Shown here: positions 10,243-20,819 of the stretch, piece by piece
How the letters are laid out: the number at the start of each line of letters is the position of its first letter
Numbering within the stretch: position 1 is the stretch's first letter
Assembly (NCBI GenBank): GCA_000149265.1
Contig: CH001338.1
Location: 421,126-485,125, forward strand
Length of the DNA stretch: 64,000 bases
Source: Ciona savignyi
Lineage: Eukaryota > Chordata > Ascidiacea > Phlebobranchia > Cionidae
Direction: 5' to 3'
The notes under the pieces: model-generated
The model's input: the letters and a program-made list of their open reading frames with translations, nothing else
Told to the model about the DNA's origin: nothing
The model's database searches: none
Program-made: the position numbers and the translations under genes

Positions 10243-12621
10243 ACGATCGGTTCTTCATATTCCATTTAGCAAACTGCACCCAAGCAGCACAATACACATG
10301 TTTGCTGATGCTTTCTATTTGTTTTTTTAGGCAGTCAATGTTAAGTCTGTGGAATAATTCGCTAAAGTCAATGTGCACTGTATACAATATGACGTCACTA
10401 TTACTTTTCTCACACGATGGAGCTCATATACTCAGAAACATAAGTCCGAACAACTACCGTTTACAACATTGTTATGGAGCCTAGTTGGTGGGAGGCAAAA
10501 CGTTTAACGCCGTATCGCTGAGAATGATTTTATCGCTTTAGCCTGGGAACGGTAACAATGTAACGCCGAATACTGAAGCGGTAACTTTATCGATGAAACC
10601 GTAATTTTGAACACTGGGAGTTTTAACGCTGTTAAGATAAACAAGTTATGCCTTAGCGCTGAGAGGTCGATATTATACCGCTCAACGAGTAAAGGGCAGA
10701 GAGCAATTTATTACTGCAAGACAACCGTAGCAGTTGGCCAAGAACTGTGTATATTTCGCCTTCACCTGTATAGACGACTTATTCACTAGCGTTGTATGTT
10801 TGCTGTGCTCGCGTGTGATCAAGAATAAAACCAGCCTTCCGTGACGGAGTTCGATTCGGAATATGATTTGGTTTGTTAGTACACTTCAATAGCCAACTAA
10901 GCATTACATTAGCTTGTTCTATGTACCTTGTTTTTCTTGATTTCATGCACTTGGCTGCGTACTGTAGAAAGCGGAAGCAGATAGCGTAGAAATAAAACAT
11001 GATACGAACCGCACCCTCCGGCAGCTGTACTTGATTCTTGCAATTGCGCCAATAAATGAGGTATTCATGTTTGTTAAACGACTGCTGATTTCTGTGGTTT
11101 GCTAAATAAAACTAGAATAGTTCGCTACGATTTAATGTCCTTTGTGAGTTAAACCATTAGCTGTTGCAACTTCCAAGATTCCAAATAATCTTTAAGTAAA
11201 TGTCACACACAATATATTACTTAAAGCGCTAGGGCTTGCTTCGTCTACAGTAACCGTTACAGGTAGAGAAACCTCAAACGTGCCTAAATGACCAATATTA
11301 TCAATTCAATTGCTACGTAATTTATGGTGAACTTACTTATCGAAAAATTGGCATTTATTGTTTCCTTTTTTATTGCAGTTATTTTTATTGCATCACAATG
11401 CACATTGTTTCGCATCACATTTCCAATATTGTTACGTCCAAAACAATACCAAAACTTCACATTAAAACGTCGATGTGTAGTAAAAACTTTGTTGACTGTA
11501 GTGTTGGTATGTTTATTGTTCCTATAATTGGTAAAGAGGATAATACACATTAGTGTGAGGGTTTTGTCTGTCATAGCAGTATACACTCAAAGGGCCTGCG
11601 CAATCATTCGTAAAATGCTTGTGGCCCTTTGGCCAAAAAGGTTCAACACCCCTGCTGTAATCACACACGAGTCACTATGTTAATGGTAAGCGATGATCTA
11701 AAATTTAAAGATATTTGATAGGTTTTCCGATATTAAAACTCGGATACAATAAGACATTTTGTTATTTAATTAATTATAGTTGTATACGGGTGTTATTCAT
11801 TTACGGCCATAAAATACACTCCCTTCATAATCTACAAACACAACATGCCATAATAGCTGTTATAAACACACTGTGTCAGAGATAATATGGTGGGTATCCC
11901 ACATGAACGAATAATTACGAATAGACTTACTCTTAACCAGTTGGTATAATATTTTAATCATTCGTTATAGTCGTACGAACTATTATAAAAAAAATTATTC
12001 TGTATTAAATTTACCTAAGAGATCTATTTCAATGTTAACAAATAAGTTTTGGTGCACTTTTAAAGCCCGTACTTCTTCGTTGGCCACACTTAGCACCTTT
12101 GGTATTGAAGTCGTATAACCAATGAATATACCTCTGTGCTCGACCAGTATTGACATGTTGCCCTCTCTTAGTAGTGGTATTTAAATGTGTATTGCTAAGT
12201 AACAATGGTGGTGATTTCCCAGTGTTGCTTTGGTTGGAAGCAGGTATTTTTGTTTAGCTGTTTAATTATAGTGGCGAGGAGCATCGTAAAATAAAGGTGT
12301 TCTTTGTGAATCTCTTAGCTGTTTTGTTGGGAAAGAGTTGCCGATGTACAAAGGGGTACCAACTCAAAAATGTTAAGCCAAAATTTGAAGGGTTTTGGGT
12401 CTACATAATTTGTAAAAAAATTGAAGACTTTCTGCTGCAGGATTTTGAGTAACAACCCTTTGATGTAATTATATTGGAAAGATAGGGAGAATTGGTTGAA
12501 CACTCGATATACTCCGTTTAAACAGCTCGACTAAACACTAGGTTACTTAATAACATTGAAACATATGAGTCATTATTTTATTCATGCATTCGAATCTTCA
12601 GTTGTAGTACAAACCTGAAAA
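10243..12621. other. Upstream region of oxygenase copy B with inserted DNA
   Basis: Bases 10243-10350 and 10860-10925 match the 5' flank of copy A. The DNA between and after them (about 10385-10855 and 11150-12600) has no counterpart in A and looks inserted. A segment ending at about 11657 (tggccctttggccaaaaagg, then ttcaacacccctgc) resembles a worn hAT-type terminus, but I cannot find its partner end. No gene is seen. Confidence 0.45.
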
Positions 12622-12934
12622 ATGATTCCTGTTATTGATTTCGACCATTGCCGACCTAACGTCCAAGTCACCCATGCAAAATTGGAAGAAACAGGAGAAA
12701 AGCTTTGGTCGATGTAATGTGTTCAACTGGTTTCGCATATCTCAAAAACGTGGGTATCAGAAAGTATGTTAGCATTTTACCATAGCTACTCTGGTTTAGT
12801 TGCGGTTAAACTTAGTGGAAACTATCGATTTAAAAGTACTTTTATACCCTATGCAACATGCAACTGTATATTATTTTTGTGGGCAAAATGTCGAAGTCCA
12901 GACAATATTCGCCAGTAAGCTCGTCCCTTTAGAA

Positions 12935-13490
12935 CAGTGGTTCCCAACCTGGGGGTCGCGACCCATAAAGGGGTCGCAAAGCATGTTAAAGGAGGTCGCG
13001 AAGCTGTTGCTAATGTAAGAACAAGGGTAAATGTAAATAGGACTGGGTGCACCGGTACGCTCGTAGCATGTGCTAGCTTGTGCATAATTTTTCATTGAGA
13101 CATTTCATTCGGATTGCTTTGTAGCACAATATTATTGCATCAGTATGCGTCCACTGTGATGTCATATCGTCCACTGTGATGTCATAAACTATGAGCACTT
13201 GACTGTAATCGTGCAATAGCTGCAAATTGGAACTCTATTAGGGAAGTAGCTTAGTATATTATACAACAGAAATCAGTCAAGACTTAGAATTGGTAAAGAC
13301 AGTTAAGAAGGGGGGGGTTTAGCTGCAGACCTACAAGGTCAACGATCGCACTGACTTGTTAATAAATGCAAGTAAAACATTTTTGTGCAAACTTTCTAAT
13401 TTTGCATTTAGGATAGAATATAAATGTGGGTCACGGAATCTTCGAAAATTTTTAAGAGGCTCACCAAGACAAAAAGGTTAGGAACCACTG
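12935..13490. mobile_element. hAT-type MITE in intron 1 of copy B
   Basis: Terminal inverted repeats are cagtggttcccaacctgggg at the left and ggttaggaaccactg at the right. An exact 8-bp target-site duplication ctttagaa flanks it (12927-12934 and 13491-13498). The ggggtcgcgaccc motif next to the left end is typical of hAT MITEs. No transposase frame is present. A second member lies at 29115-29561. Confidence 0.9.
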
Positions 13491-13569
13491 CTTTAGAACG
13501 TCCGCTATAGCTATTAGTTTGTTGCATTAAACCAGAAGAAGCATTCTGAGAAGAACCCCCAAGGGACTT

Positions 13570-13660
13570 GTTAGTCGTACACACCACACCGCAATAGCTC
13601 CTGTAGCATGACGGCAGGCTCGAGTTAGTCTTGAGATTGCTTGTGTGATAAGGCTCACGT
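13570..13660 (+). repeat. SINE 3' fragment in intron 1 of copy B
   Basis: Contains acaccacaccgcaatagctc and a weak match to the attgcccgtgtg end. It is orthologous to the fragment at 758-846 in copy A. Confidence 0.55.
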
Positions 13661-14274
13661 GTTTACTATCCATATATATGCACTTTTCTATTTACTAGAA
13701 TAAAACATAACCTTATCATTCCTTTTTACAATTACTCATTCTTGTATAGAGAACTCATTGAGAATGTGCGAGAAGCGGCAGACGGGATATTTACCGCACC
13801 AAGCATCGAAAAAGAGAAATATGCAAGAGATCCGATCACCAACTGTGGTTATATAGGACTCTTATCTGAGAGGTGGGGATTTTTTATAGCGTTTCTCATA
13901 AAATGGGTCCAATTTAGAAAAAATAGACATATAGTAATTCGTGCTACTCTATAAAGATTGACAACTGACCCAAAACTTTGGGTTAGAGCAAACGACCGAA
14001 CGTACTATGAATTACAAAATTGATTTGGTAACCAAACATAGCAATATGTAACAGTTTAAAACATTTAGAAAGAGTTATTTGCAAGTTTTACCAACTATAT
14101 AAACCGTGTATAAATTATAGCGATTGTTCTGCAGGGACACTACGTAATATATTTACATTTAGGGTACACTCAAAATTAGTTTAAAAATAGCGGGTGTGGG
14201 TTGTTTTCGTTATTCTAGAGAAATATATATATATATATTAGGATATTAGAATAGGATATTCATATTTATCCCCG

Positions 14275-14520
14275 TGAATAGGAAAAAGTACAAGTCGTTA
14301 ACATACGGGAAAGATTACCTCGCGCCTTTCTCCGGGTTACCGGAGCTATTCCAGTGTGTTGTATGCGAATCAGAAGTTTGTACAATATTGTAGAACCCAT
14401 CGTTTCACTATGTTCAGGCAATATCCATTAATTACCTTGTTTAAGGACACGTCTCGCTAGCTACACCTTTCCAACCTACAAGGTCTTTCGCCTGAAAGAA
14501 CTAATAAACCGCTATAATCG
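14275..14520 (-). mobile_element. SINE, main family, minus strand, in intron 2 of copy B
   Basis: The inverse of the family core is recognisable: cctcgcgcctttctccgggt, taccggagctattccagtgt, tgtagaacccat, tgttcaggcaatatcc and cgctagcta. The tRNA-like head is degraded near 14480-14515. A short (AT)n run precedes it at about 14225-14240. No equivalent occurs in intron 2 of copy A, so it was inserted after duplication or lost from A. Confidence 0.65.
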
Positions 14521-15323
14521 AGCGGATCTTTGAAGAGGTAATAAAACAAGCATATATGCACGAAGATACATAAAGCGATAGACAAAACTGTTTAATGAGA
14601 GGTGGTTAACACGTAGTTAACACTCTTAGGTTGGACGACGGATGTCCATACGAATACAAAGAAGCATTTCATGTTGCATCGGTTGCGCTTGACCCATCGG
14701 TCGGTATGAAATGGCCACACGATCTTTCTCCCAACTTCGCTGCACTTTCCCGAACATTCATGTAAGAATGCAAAGCGCTGAGTTTCCGAATCCTTGAACT
14801 CATTGGGATCGGATTGGATTTAAAAGTAAGTATCTCACACACATTGGTAACCTAGCATGAGATTCCTTACATCATATGATCATGGTTTCTACAAGCATGT
14901 TTGTATTTTAACAGGACCCTTTTGTGCTCACGACATACCACAATTCAACAAATAAGAGTGGGAGTATGTCTACACTCCGTATATTGTACTACCCACCAAT
15001 ACCGGACAACAGTGGAGGTAAAATATGTCGATTGGGAGAGCATTCAGACTGGTGTTCAATTAATCTACTCTTTCAGGATAACGTTGGTGGTCTGCAGGTG
15101 AGTATATTACTGTTCTTTAAACCCTTTCCTTGTTTTAATTGGATCTTTAAATAACTTAAGTATTAAAAATTAAACCGGAAAACAGCAATATATCATTACT
15201 TAAAACGACACCTGATTACACAATTATACTACGTAGGTGGACATTGATGGAAAATACGTCGATGCAACGCCAGTAGATGGCGCCCTGCTTCTTAACATTG
15301 GTGATAGCTTGGAAAAAATGTCT

Positions 15324-16837
15324 AAAATCAGTATTTAAATGACTTTAGAACAATAAGTCTTAGCAATTTATATCATAAATCATAAAAGTGAAGACAGAAC
15401 AAAAAAACTAGAACAGGAGGCAGTAAACTGTAACTGTCAGCAATTTGTAGAAATAAACCAGCCATCAATCAAAGATCAGACTATGCGGTGGGAACAGCAT
15501 ATTTCTTTTATAATTGTTGCCTTTCAATATATAGCCATAATCTGCAACGTAGACTAGCAATGATATTATCAACCCTTAGGCTTCAAACTAAGAAATTTGG
15601 TATACATATACATAGGAGTTTTAACAAATTTCTTTTGTTTTATTGATTTCTAGAGTAAATTTAAGTTAATGTTGTAACACTAAAATGGATGACAGTTTTC
15701 AGCATTCTGGCATGGATGAAAGAAGTTTTATTGTATACAATAAAACAACACAAATTCAAAGTTGTAACAGGCAGTGTAAATAGACAATCAATTTAACGAC
15801 TTCAATAGCATTGAAATCATCACTGTTGGATGATTCACTTGACTTTGATGATGGAGACTGTGATGATGGTACATATTCACTTATTTTGCTAACATTTAAC
15901 TCAGTATGAGAGCTACTCCCTACTGAAGATGCAATTTCATCACTACATGACACCAGAGATCCTGTGGTACTTATTTCTACAGAACTGATTTCTTCCATTT
16001 TAGATTCTTCAGCTTCCTACAAATTGTTGGAACTGCATTTTTCACCAAGCAGTTTGTTTTTCTTGGCCACTCTATTCAAATTAAATTTTACTATGATAAT
16101 CCTTGTCACAAAAATGTGCTCTACACACTGCGGTTCTTTTTCCAGGTAGTTTAGAACGCTTGCATTGTTGTATCCATTGCTTCATCTGTTTTTTGTCGCC
16201 GTGAGGAAATCGATGGAAGTGCACAGGTGGATTGGAATTTTGTGTGCATTAATAGAAATTTGTACATCCCGGAGCAAAACAATATGCTCTAATCACTCTT
16301 CTTTCCTTCTCAATGGCTTCCTTTACTTTGTAAACTTTAGGCATTTTACAACATCTAATAAAAAGAACTGAATTGGAAAAGTGGTATATTATTATTAACT
16401 GATTTGGGTAGTTAAGTAGAGGTTTGTTATATATATTCTTCACTTACATATCTAAGTGCTTGTTGTGTACTTATTGTCGGACTACACATCGGCTATTGTG
16501 GATTAACTGGTTTATGCAATAAGTGGTATTATTCTCAACCAGTAGGCTAATGCTCAGTTTCAATAACAGCAGACATTAAATGCACCACATACACAACAGC
16601 AGACATTAAATTCACCACATACACAGCAGCAAAACATTATACAAACAGCCAAGGTAAACCATGAAAGAAATAGGCTGTTCCCACCGCATAGTCGAGCCTT
16701 TGCTTGATGGCTGATTTATTTCTATAAATTGCTGGCAGTTACAGTTTAATGTATTCTGTTCTAGTTATTTTTGTTCTGCCTTCACTTTATGATATAAATT
16801 GCTAAGACTTATTATTCTAAAGTCATTTAAATACGAG
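15324..16837 (-). mobile_element. THAP-domain DNA transposon with ~165-bp TIRs, in exon 5 of copy B
   Basis: Left about 15330-15505 and right about 16677-16832 are inverted copies of one another; shared words include gtatttaaatgactttagaa, ataagtcttagcaatttata, gaaataaa.cagccatcaa and ctatgcggtgggaacagc. The flanks aaatgtct (15316-15323) and aaatgtat (16838-16845) may be an 8-bp target duplication, as P-type elements make, but the outermost bases of the two ends do not match well, so the exact border is uncertain. The interior codes on the minus strand for a THAP finger followed by a Ser/acidic-rich frame (15998-15756). No full transposase is present, so it is a deleted, non-autonomous copy. 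Confidence 0.75.
16081..16344 (-). pseudogene. THAP zinc-finger domain, broken
   Basis: On the minus strand, from ATG at 16344, the frame shows the THAP C2CH pattern: CFAPGC, then FHRFPHGDKKQMKQW with the conserved Trp, then AVCRAHF. THAP fingers bind DNA and are the N-terminal module of P-element-type transposases. The frame is cut by a TAA at 16249-16251 just after GCTNFY and reads on in the same frame to TAA at 16081-16083. An odd charged leader (KEAIEKERR) precedes the first Cys. Given the flanking TIRs it belongs to the transposon rather than to a host THAP gene. Confidence 0.75.
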
Positions 16838-16845
16838 AAATGTAT

Positions 16846-17277
16846 ACCTCAGCATTCAGCTTAGGTCCAGGACCGTGCAGGCCTGAATGACCGGTTAAGG
16901 TAAGCTGTCAAGTGCGTACATTGGTTCAGTTAGGCTATATGACAAGTGTTATGCTAAGCCTCCATAAAAAAACGAAAATACAACGCTCCTGCAGGCGCTT
17001 CTGTTACTAATTCACCTCTAAACTGGCACATGATTGTATACAACGCATATAGGCACGAAATCTCAACAACGTCAATGACGTAATACGGGAAATCCCCTAA
17101 CATAAAATGAAATGCATATCTGCTCATAACTTTTTAACAAAAAAATATTGGAAGAAACTGATTTGATTTTTGAAATCAGCGTATTTTTTTCCATTTATTA
17201 AGATATTCCTAAAATTGACTTCAGTTCCCCTTTAACTACTGTAGTTTTGCCATTTTATGCTGTCTCTTCAACTTTAA
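16846..17277. other. Intergenic with a 60-bp segment shared with unit 2
   Basis: No gene seen. Bases 17177-17236 (gcgtatttttttccatttat, through to cagttcccctttaac) recur almost unchanged at 42980-43038, where they abut the endonuclease-like end of a LINE relic. In inverse they read gttaaaggggaactgaagtc, which could be a MITE terminus. Confidence 0.5.
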
Positions 17278-17358
17278 TAATGGGAAATACGTCGATGCAA
17301 CACCCGAAGATGGCGCCCTGCTTTTTAATATTGGTAATAGCTTGTAGAAAATGTCTGG
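17278..17358 (+). pseudogene. Oxygenase exon 5 relic (copy C)
   Basis: The sequence gggaaatacgtcgatgcaac and the following gatggcgccctgctt match exon 5 of copies A and B. There is a TAG where A has GDSLEK (agcttgtagaaaatg). The exon is interrupted after the MSGG codons by a SINE pair. No other exon of copy C is found. Confidence 0.8.
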
Positions 17359-17477
17359 TGTACGGTCGTGTGGCCAAATGGTTAAAGCGACCGATACATA
17401 TACCGACTGCTATACAAAAACGGTTCTAGCGACAAGCACATAATGGGTTCGAAACTTGGCTCGGTAAAAAAATAGTT
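17359..17477 (+). mobile_element. tRNA-derived SINE 1 in copy C exon relic
   Basis: A-box region gtggccaaatggttaaagcg, B-box region gggttcgaaacttggctcgg, A-rich tail. It is flanked by aatgtctgg at 17350-17358 and 17478-17486, which fits a target-site duplication. The tggccnaatggttagcgc head is typical of a class II (Leu/Ser-like) tRNA ancestor. Confidence 0.75.
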
Positions 17478-17486
17478 AATGTCTGG

Positions 17487-17619
17487 CGTACGGTCGTGTG
17501 GCCGAATGGTTAGCGCGACCGATACATATACCGACTGCTATACAAAAAAACGTTCTTGGCGACGAGCTCATATTGGGTTCGAAACTTGGCTCGGTAAAAA
17601 AAAAACAAAAAAAGAAGAT
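17487..17619 (+). mobile_element. tRNA-derived SINE 2 in copy C exon relic
   Basis: A second unit of the same SINE with gtggccgaatggttagcgcg and gggttcgaaacttggctcgg and a long A-rich tail. It is flanked by aatgtctgg at 17478-17486 and 17620-17628, so three target copies bracket two SINEs. Confidence 0.75.
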
Positions 17620-17701
17620 AATGTCTGGCGGTCACTTCTCGATTTGTCTTCCTACAAGAAAGACGCACATAACCAGTTTCCTGCATCATAAAAGGTAGAT
17701 C

Positions 17702-17998
17702 AACGGCGTATGCCCAGATAGTAAAGAAAAGCGTGAGACTGAAAAACAAAATGACAAGACCAAATTGTCTGTGACTAAAGACTCGGAGCATATTAATAGA
17801 CAACAGTTAACGGAAATCATTAAAAACTTCGGAATGCCAACAATAAGTGTCGTCGCAATCGTAGAAAGAAGAGGAAAGTTATTTGACATAACTTCCAACA
17901 ACAGGCTCCACTTTGGTATTAAGACAGATGAATGCGGAACAATAAAGATCGAGGACCCGAAATGTCGAAAACGTGACAGAACAAACAGAAGCCCATAA
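17702..17998 (+). CDS. Unrecognised open frame, possibly a LINE ORF1 piece
   Basis: About 98 codons after a stop, without an ATG start. Lys/Glu-rich beginning (KEKRETEKQNDKTKL), then an ordered segment with LTEIIKNFGMPTISVVAIVE, RRGKLFDITSNNRLHFGIK and a basic end KCRKRDRTNR. The composition looks like real protein rather than chance. The middle resembles the RNA-binding part of ORF1 of L1/Tx1-like LINEs, and an endonuclease start follows at 18985, but the match is weak. The longer antisense frame over the same bases is a shadow. Confidence 0.35.
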   Translation, partial: NGVCPDSKEKRETEKQNDKTKLSVTKDSEHINRQQLTEIIKNFGMPTISVVAIVERRGKLFDITSNNRLHFGIKTDECGTIKIEDPKCRKRDRTNRSP

Positions 17999-18628
17999 GG
18001 CCGGAGGCTAAAAGTATAAGTATGTGTGCTGCAAAGTTTTAATTTAAATGTCTGACTTGCAGCAAGGAGGGAGCAGGAACTAATTAATCGACCAATTTCC
18101 AGTGCTAGGGATGTAATGCCGAGCACATTATGGTATGATACATTATAAGTTGCGTCACACAACCAAAATTCGTCACAATGGGAGTTTGTGTGACAATATC
18201 TATATACCCGGCCGCGTGTTAGAACATGCTTTATTTTTGATTTAGTCACCGTACAGACTACAGCACAGTAATTTTATCCTAGACCGTATTTTTCTGTTTC
18301 GGTTTTAAAGCCAAAGTTTGGTGAGTGTAATGTTTACTATTTTATACGTACACCCGTCAAATATTGATTTTGGTCCCATTATTTTCAATTTACAGAAAAT
18401 CGTAACCCGTCCGTATCCTTCCGTATCATCCCCGTATCGTCCCTACACCCTTCGTTCCATATCTACAACCGTCCGTTTTAACCCTGATTGCAAAATATAA
18501 TTCGAGGACACAAACTGTCTGTTCATTTATTCGATACGAGTTATTTTTAAACCAAAGCAATCCCGTTACTTCACCCGTGAAAGTAACAATGGTGGAACCT
18601 TGTTGTCACACAGAAGACAGATTTTTAG
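17999..18628. other. Non-coding stretch with short ccgtat repeats
   Basis: No gene recognised. About 18400-18480 has irregular repeats of cgtatc / cgtcc (cccgtccgtatccttccgta), too short and worn to classify. Confidence 0.4.
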
Positions 18629-18962
18629 TATGATTGCAGAGCGACCGAATGTTTTTATTGCTCCACCCAGATGAGAAAGATGCCATGTTGCCAGAATAGT
18701 ATCCCTCAAGATGCAAGAGGAAACAACCCATTCAATTGTATGGACTGCGAAAAACTCTTCATGCTAAGTAAGTGAGTGTACTTTACCTTAATTTGTTGCC
18801 AACTAAGGGTAAAGCTACACACGATGTGTTAAGTGCAAAACCTATATAATTAACTGTGGGTGTGGTAAAGCTACGAGTACAACAATTCACGAAGGTACAG
18901 CTTATATGAATGAGTGTGGGACAGTGTTCGATGTCAAGGAATTGGATGAAACCTATAAGTGA
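18629..18962 (+). CDS. Small cysteine-rich open frame with a possible intron
   Basis: Two frame-compatible blocks, 18629-18771 and 18815-18962, are joined by a putative 43-nt intron (GTGAGT donor at 18772, AG at 18813). An AG after a T-rich run precedes the first block. The product has paired cysteines: CRATECFYC, CC, FNCMDCEKLF, YTRCVKCKTYIINCGCGK, then an acidic end FDVKELDETYK and TGA. The CxxC spacing suggests a zinc-binding protein. I do not recognise the family. It could be an internal/terminal exon of a host gene or part of a mobile element; it sits between LINE-like fragments. Confidence 0.4.
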
Positions 18963-18984
18963 GCCTCGTTTTTAATTCACTCTT

Positions 18985-19105
18985 ACAGGTTCACACGACG
19001 TCGCCGTTTATAGTATCCCAAAATGTAAATGGTATGGGAAATGCCCTAAATCGCAAAATGATTTTTAATTATTTGAAACAAAAGAAAGTCGACATTGCTC
19101 TTCTT
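18985..19105 (+). mobile_element. LINE endonuclease N-terminus, truncated fragment
   Basis: The frame reads VSQNVNGMGNALNRKMIFNY, then LKQKKVDIALL, the characteristic opening of an L1/Tx1-type APE endonuclease (N-V-N-G ... R ... YL ... K.DI..L). It ends abruptly where unit 1 of the segmental duplication begins, before the expected QE(T/V)H motif. The LINE was therefore cut at the duplication boundary. Confidence 0.65.
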
Positions 19106-19993
19106 CTTTTTTCATTATCCCGTTTGTTCGATTGTCTCGTGTTAAATTTTGTTCGTTTAGCTTTGACAATTTAATGAACTGTCTGCAGTTGGCCTGTCGT
19201 AAGAGCCGTCCATAACGGAAGTTTAGGCATCCAATTTGCAATAAATTTGGTGATTAATTCTAGGCAGTAAATGGGTTTGTACCGCTTACGTCTGATATTT
19301 CAGCCTCATTTCGGGCCTGAGATATATAACATTGGAGAAATATTTTGTAAATTAATTAGAATTTGTAAATTCGGGGAATGAATCATCGACTGGTTCCTCG
19401 TCGTTTTAACTTGAAATAGATTAACTATGTGTCTGTTATATTCGATGTTGTGTTTGCACACATAATCAAACCCAGTATATACATGGTCTGTTGACGCCGA
19501 AATCGTACCAACCCACGTAGTTTATTCATATTTTTCATCGTGTGGGACCCATACAAATGTAAAAATGGTTTAGAAAATGTACCATTTACCCGTCACCAAA
19601 AATCGTGTTAAATAACCTGTAAGTGAGTGATCACAAAACAGCAACGGACTGACCGAATTAAAGCCATACTACCATCACAAATAAAAAGTTTTGCTAAAGT
19701 TTTACCAACAACACGATTTTCTGCCTAACAAAACATGTTCATGAAATTACATATTGAAGCGATGTTTTGTTGCTCTGCAACCAGACAATGGACATTTTCC
19801 TTTTATTGGGTGGTTTTGTAGGCATAGTACGGAAGTTTACCTACCCTTTTCTGAAGTAATTATGCTACCGGTAGCATCGATATATAGGCTACTATATCAG
19901 TTTGACTGCGATCGTGGAAAATTCTAATCGTTTCGTCAGACCACAACATTATTGCTGGAGGTGTGGAAGAAATTACCTAAAAGGTTTGACTAT

Positions 19994-20541
19994 TTAAGCT
20001 TCGAGCGCAATTGTATCATTCTCCGACGCGACTTCTATCTTTCTCGCCTGAAATCGAACCTTCTTCAATACACTTTTTGGTGGAGCGCCGTCACGATTTC
20101 CAGACTCAAAGAAATCTGCTGATAATCGCCGTAAATTATTAAGATAAACTGCCCTAGTATTTACATTGGCAAGTTCCTTGCGCATTTCCTGTCGACGCTG
20201 TCCCTTCAAATGAGAGGACCGGACCTCAAGTTTACCGTAATTTCTATCTTTTATGTCAGGTGTTTTAAATTTACAAGGGATTACTACTTCTTTTAAGTTT
20301 CGTCGAAATATGTCACCCCAATTTTTCGATTTCACACGTCCACCAGACACGGATGCTCTCACCTCATTCCAATCATTTTCATCCAACGTAAATACAGAAG
20401 ACCTTACCAATGGTGGGGATGGGCGCCATAATTCACATTCTTCCATCTTGTCGTCGATATCACTTACCTCACTTGAACTCACGTGTTCGGGGCTCTGTGA
20501 CGCTAATGAATTCGAACTCGAAATACGATAACCCTATTACT
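19994..20541 (-). CDS. Unrecognised minus-strand open frame, possible internal exon
   Basis: The frame is open from a stop near 20541 down to TAA at 19994, about 180 codons, with no ATG at its beginning, so it may be an internal or terminal exon (aataagtaatag-like acceptor context at its edge). The product begins RISSSNSLASQSPEHVSSSE, continues with acidic DDKMEECELWRPSPPLV, FTLDENDWNEV, basic KNWGDIFRRNLKEVV and KGQRRQEMRKEL, and ends near DTIALEA. An internal GAG|GTAAGT also looks like a good donor. I do not recognise a family. The unit 2 counterpart is shortened and split. Confidence 0.4.
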
Positions 20542-20819
20542 TTTATTTGTTTTGTTTTTATCCGATCGTTTAAGAAATCCATGTGGAAGATTGTAAGTGT
20601 AAATTCATTTCATCTTTATACTTTTGATATAAATATCTTTTCCCCTTTAATTTTGGAGAGGTTTCGTTTGCACAGCTTGCCTGACAGAAGTTCCAAACTA
20701 TGAATGGACAAACTATCAAAATGCTCCATCGAATGAATTGACTGTAAAACCGATTCGGAATCACGTTGTCTAATTTTAGCTCGACCGCCCCCATACAAGG
20801 TCTTTATCTGACTCGATCC

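Larger units (their letters stand above)
12622..15323 (+). pseudogene. 2-oxoglutarate/Fe(II) oxygenase pseudogene (copy B)
   Basis: Exons equivalent to A lie at 12622-12763, 13750-13872, 14630-14825, 14915-15097 and 15237-15323. Exons 2-4 keep exact lengths (123, 196, 183 nt) and good splice sites, including a canonical GT donor for intron 2. The iron motif GEHSDW is intact in exon 4. The gene is dead: exon 1 has a 2-nt insertion after ggaagaaacagg that shifts frame, exon 3 reads TTCATGTAAGAA where A reads TTCATGGAAGAA (stop at about 14763), and exon 5 is cut after GDSLEKMS by a transposon. No exon 6 follows. Exons 3-5 are very similar to A, so the duplication is fairly young. Confidence 0.85.

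Noticed and set aside
11284-11586. 100-codon minus-strand frame upstream of copy B
   Set aside because: It is low-complexity Asn/Thr/Ile-rich sequence typical of chance frames in AT-rich DNA, with no splice context or relatives in the window.
16081-16344. Host THAP-domain gene
   Set aside because: It lies between long inverted repeats, has an internal stop, and interrupts an oxygenase exon. It belongs to the transposon.
17487-17619. Functional tRNA gene
   Set aside because: A- and B-box words are present, but the spacer is unlike an anticodon arm, no acceptor stem pairs, and multiple copies have A-rich tails. It is a SINE.
17686-18249. 187-codon minus-strand open frame
   Set aside because: It is antisense to a more protein-like plus-strand frame at 17702-17998 and is rich in Leu/Ser/Cys with no motif, so I read it as a shadow frame.
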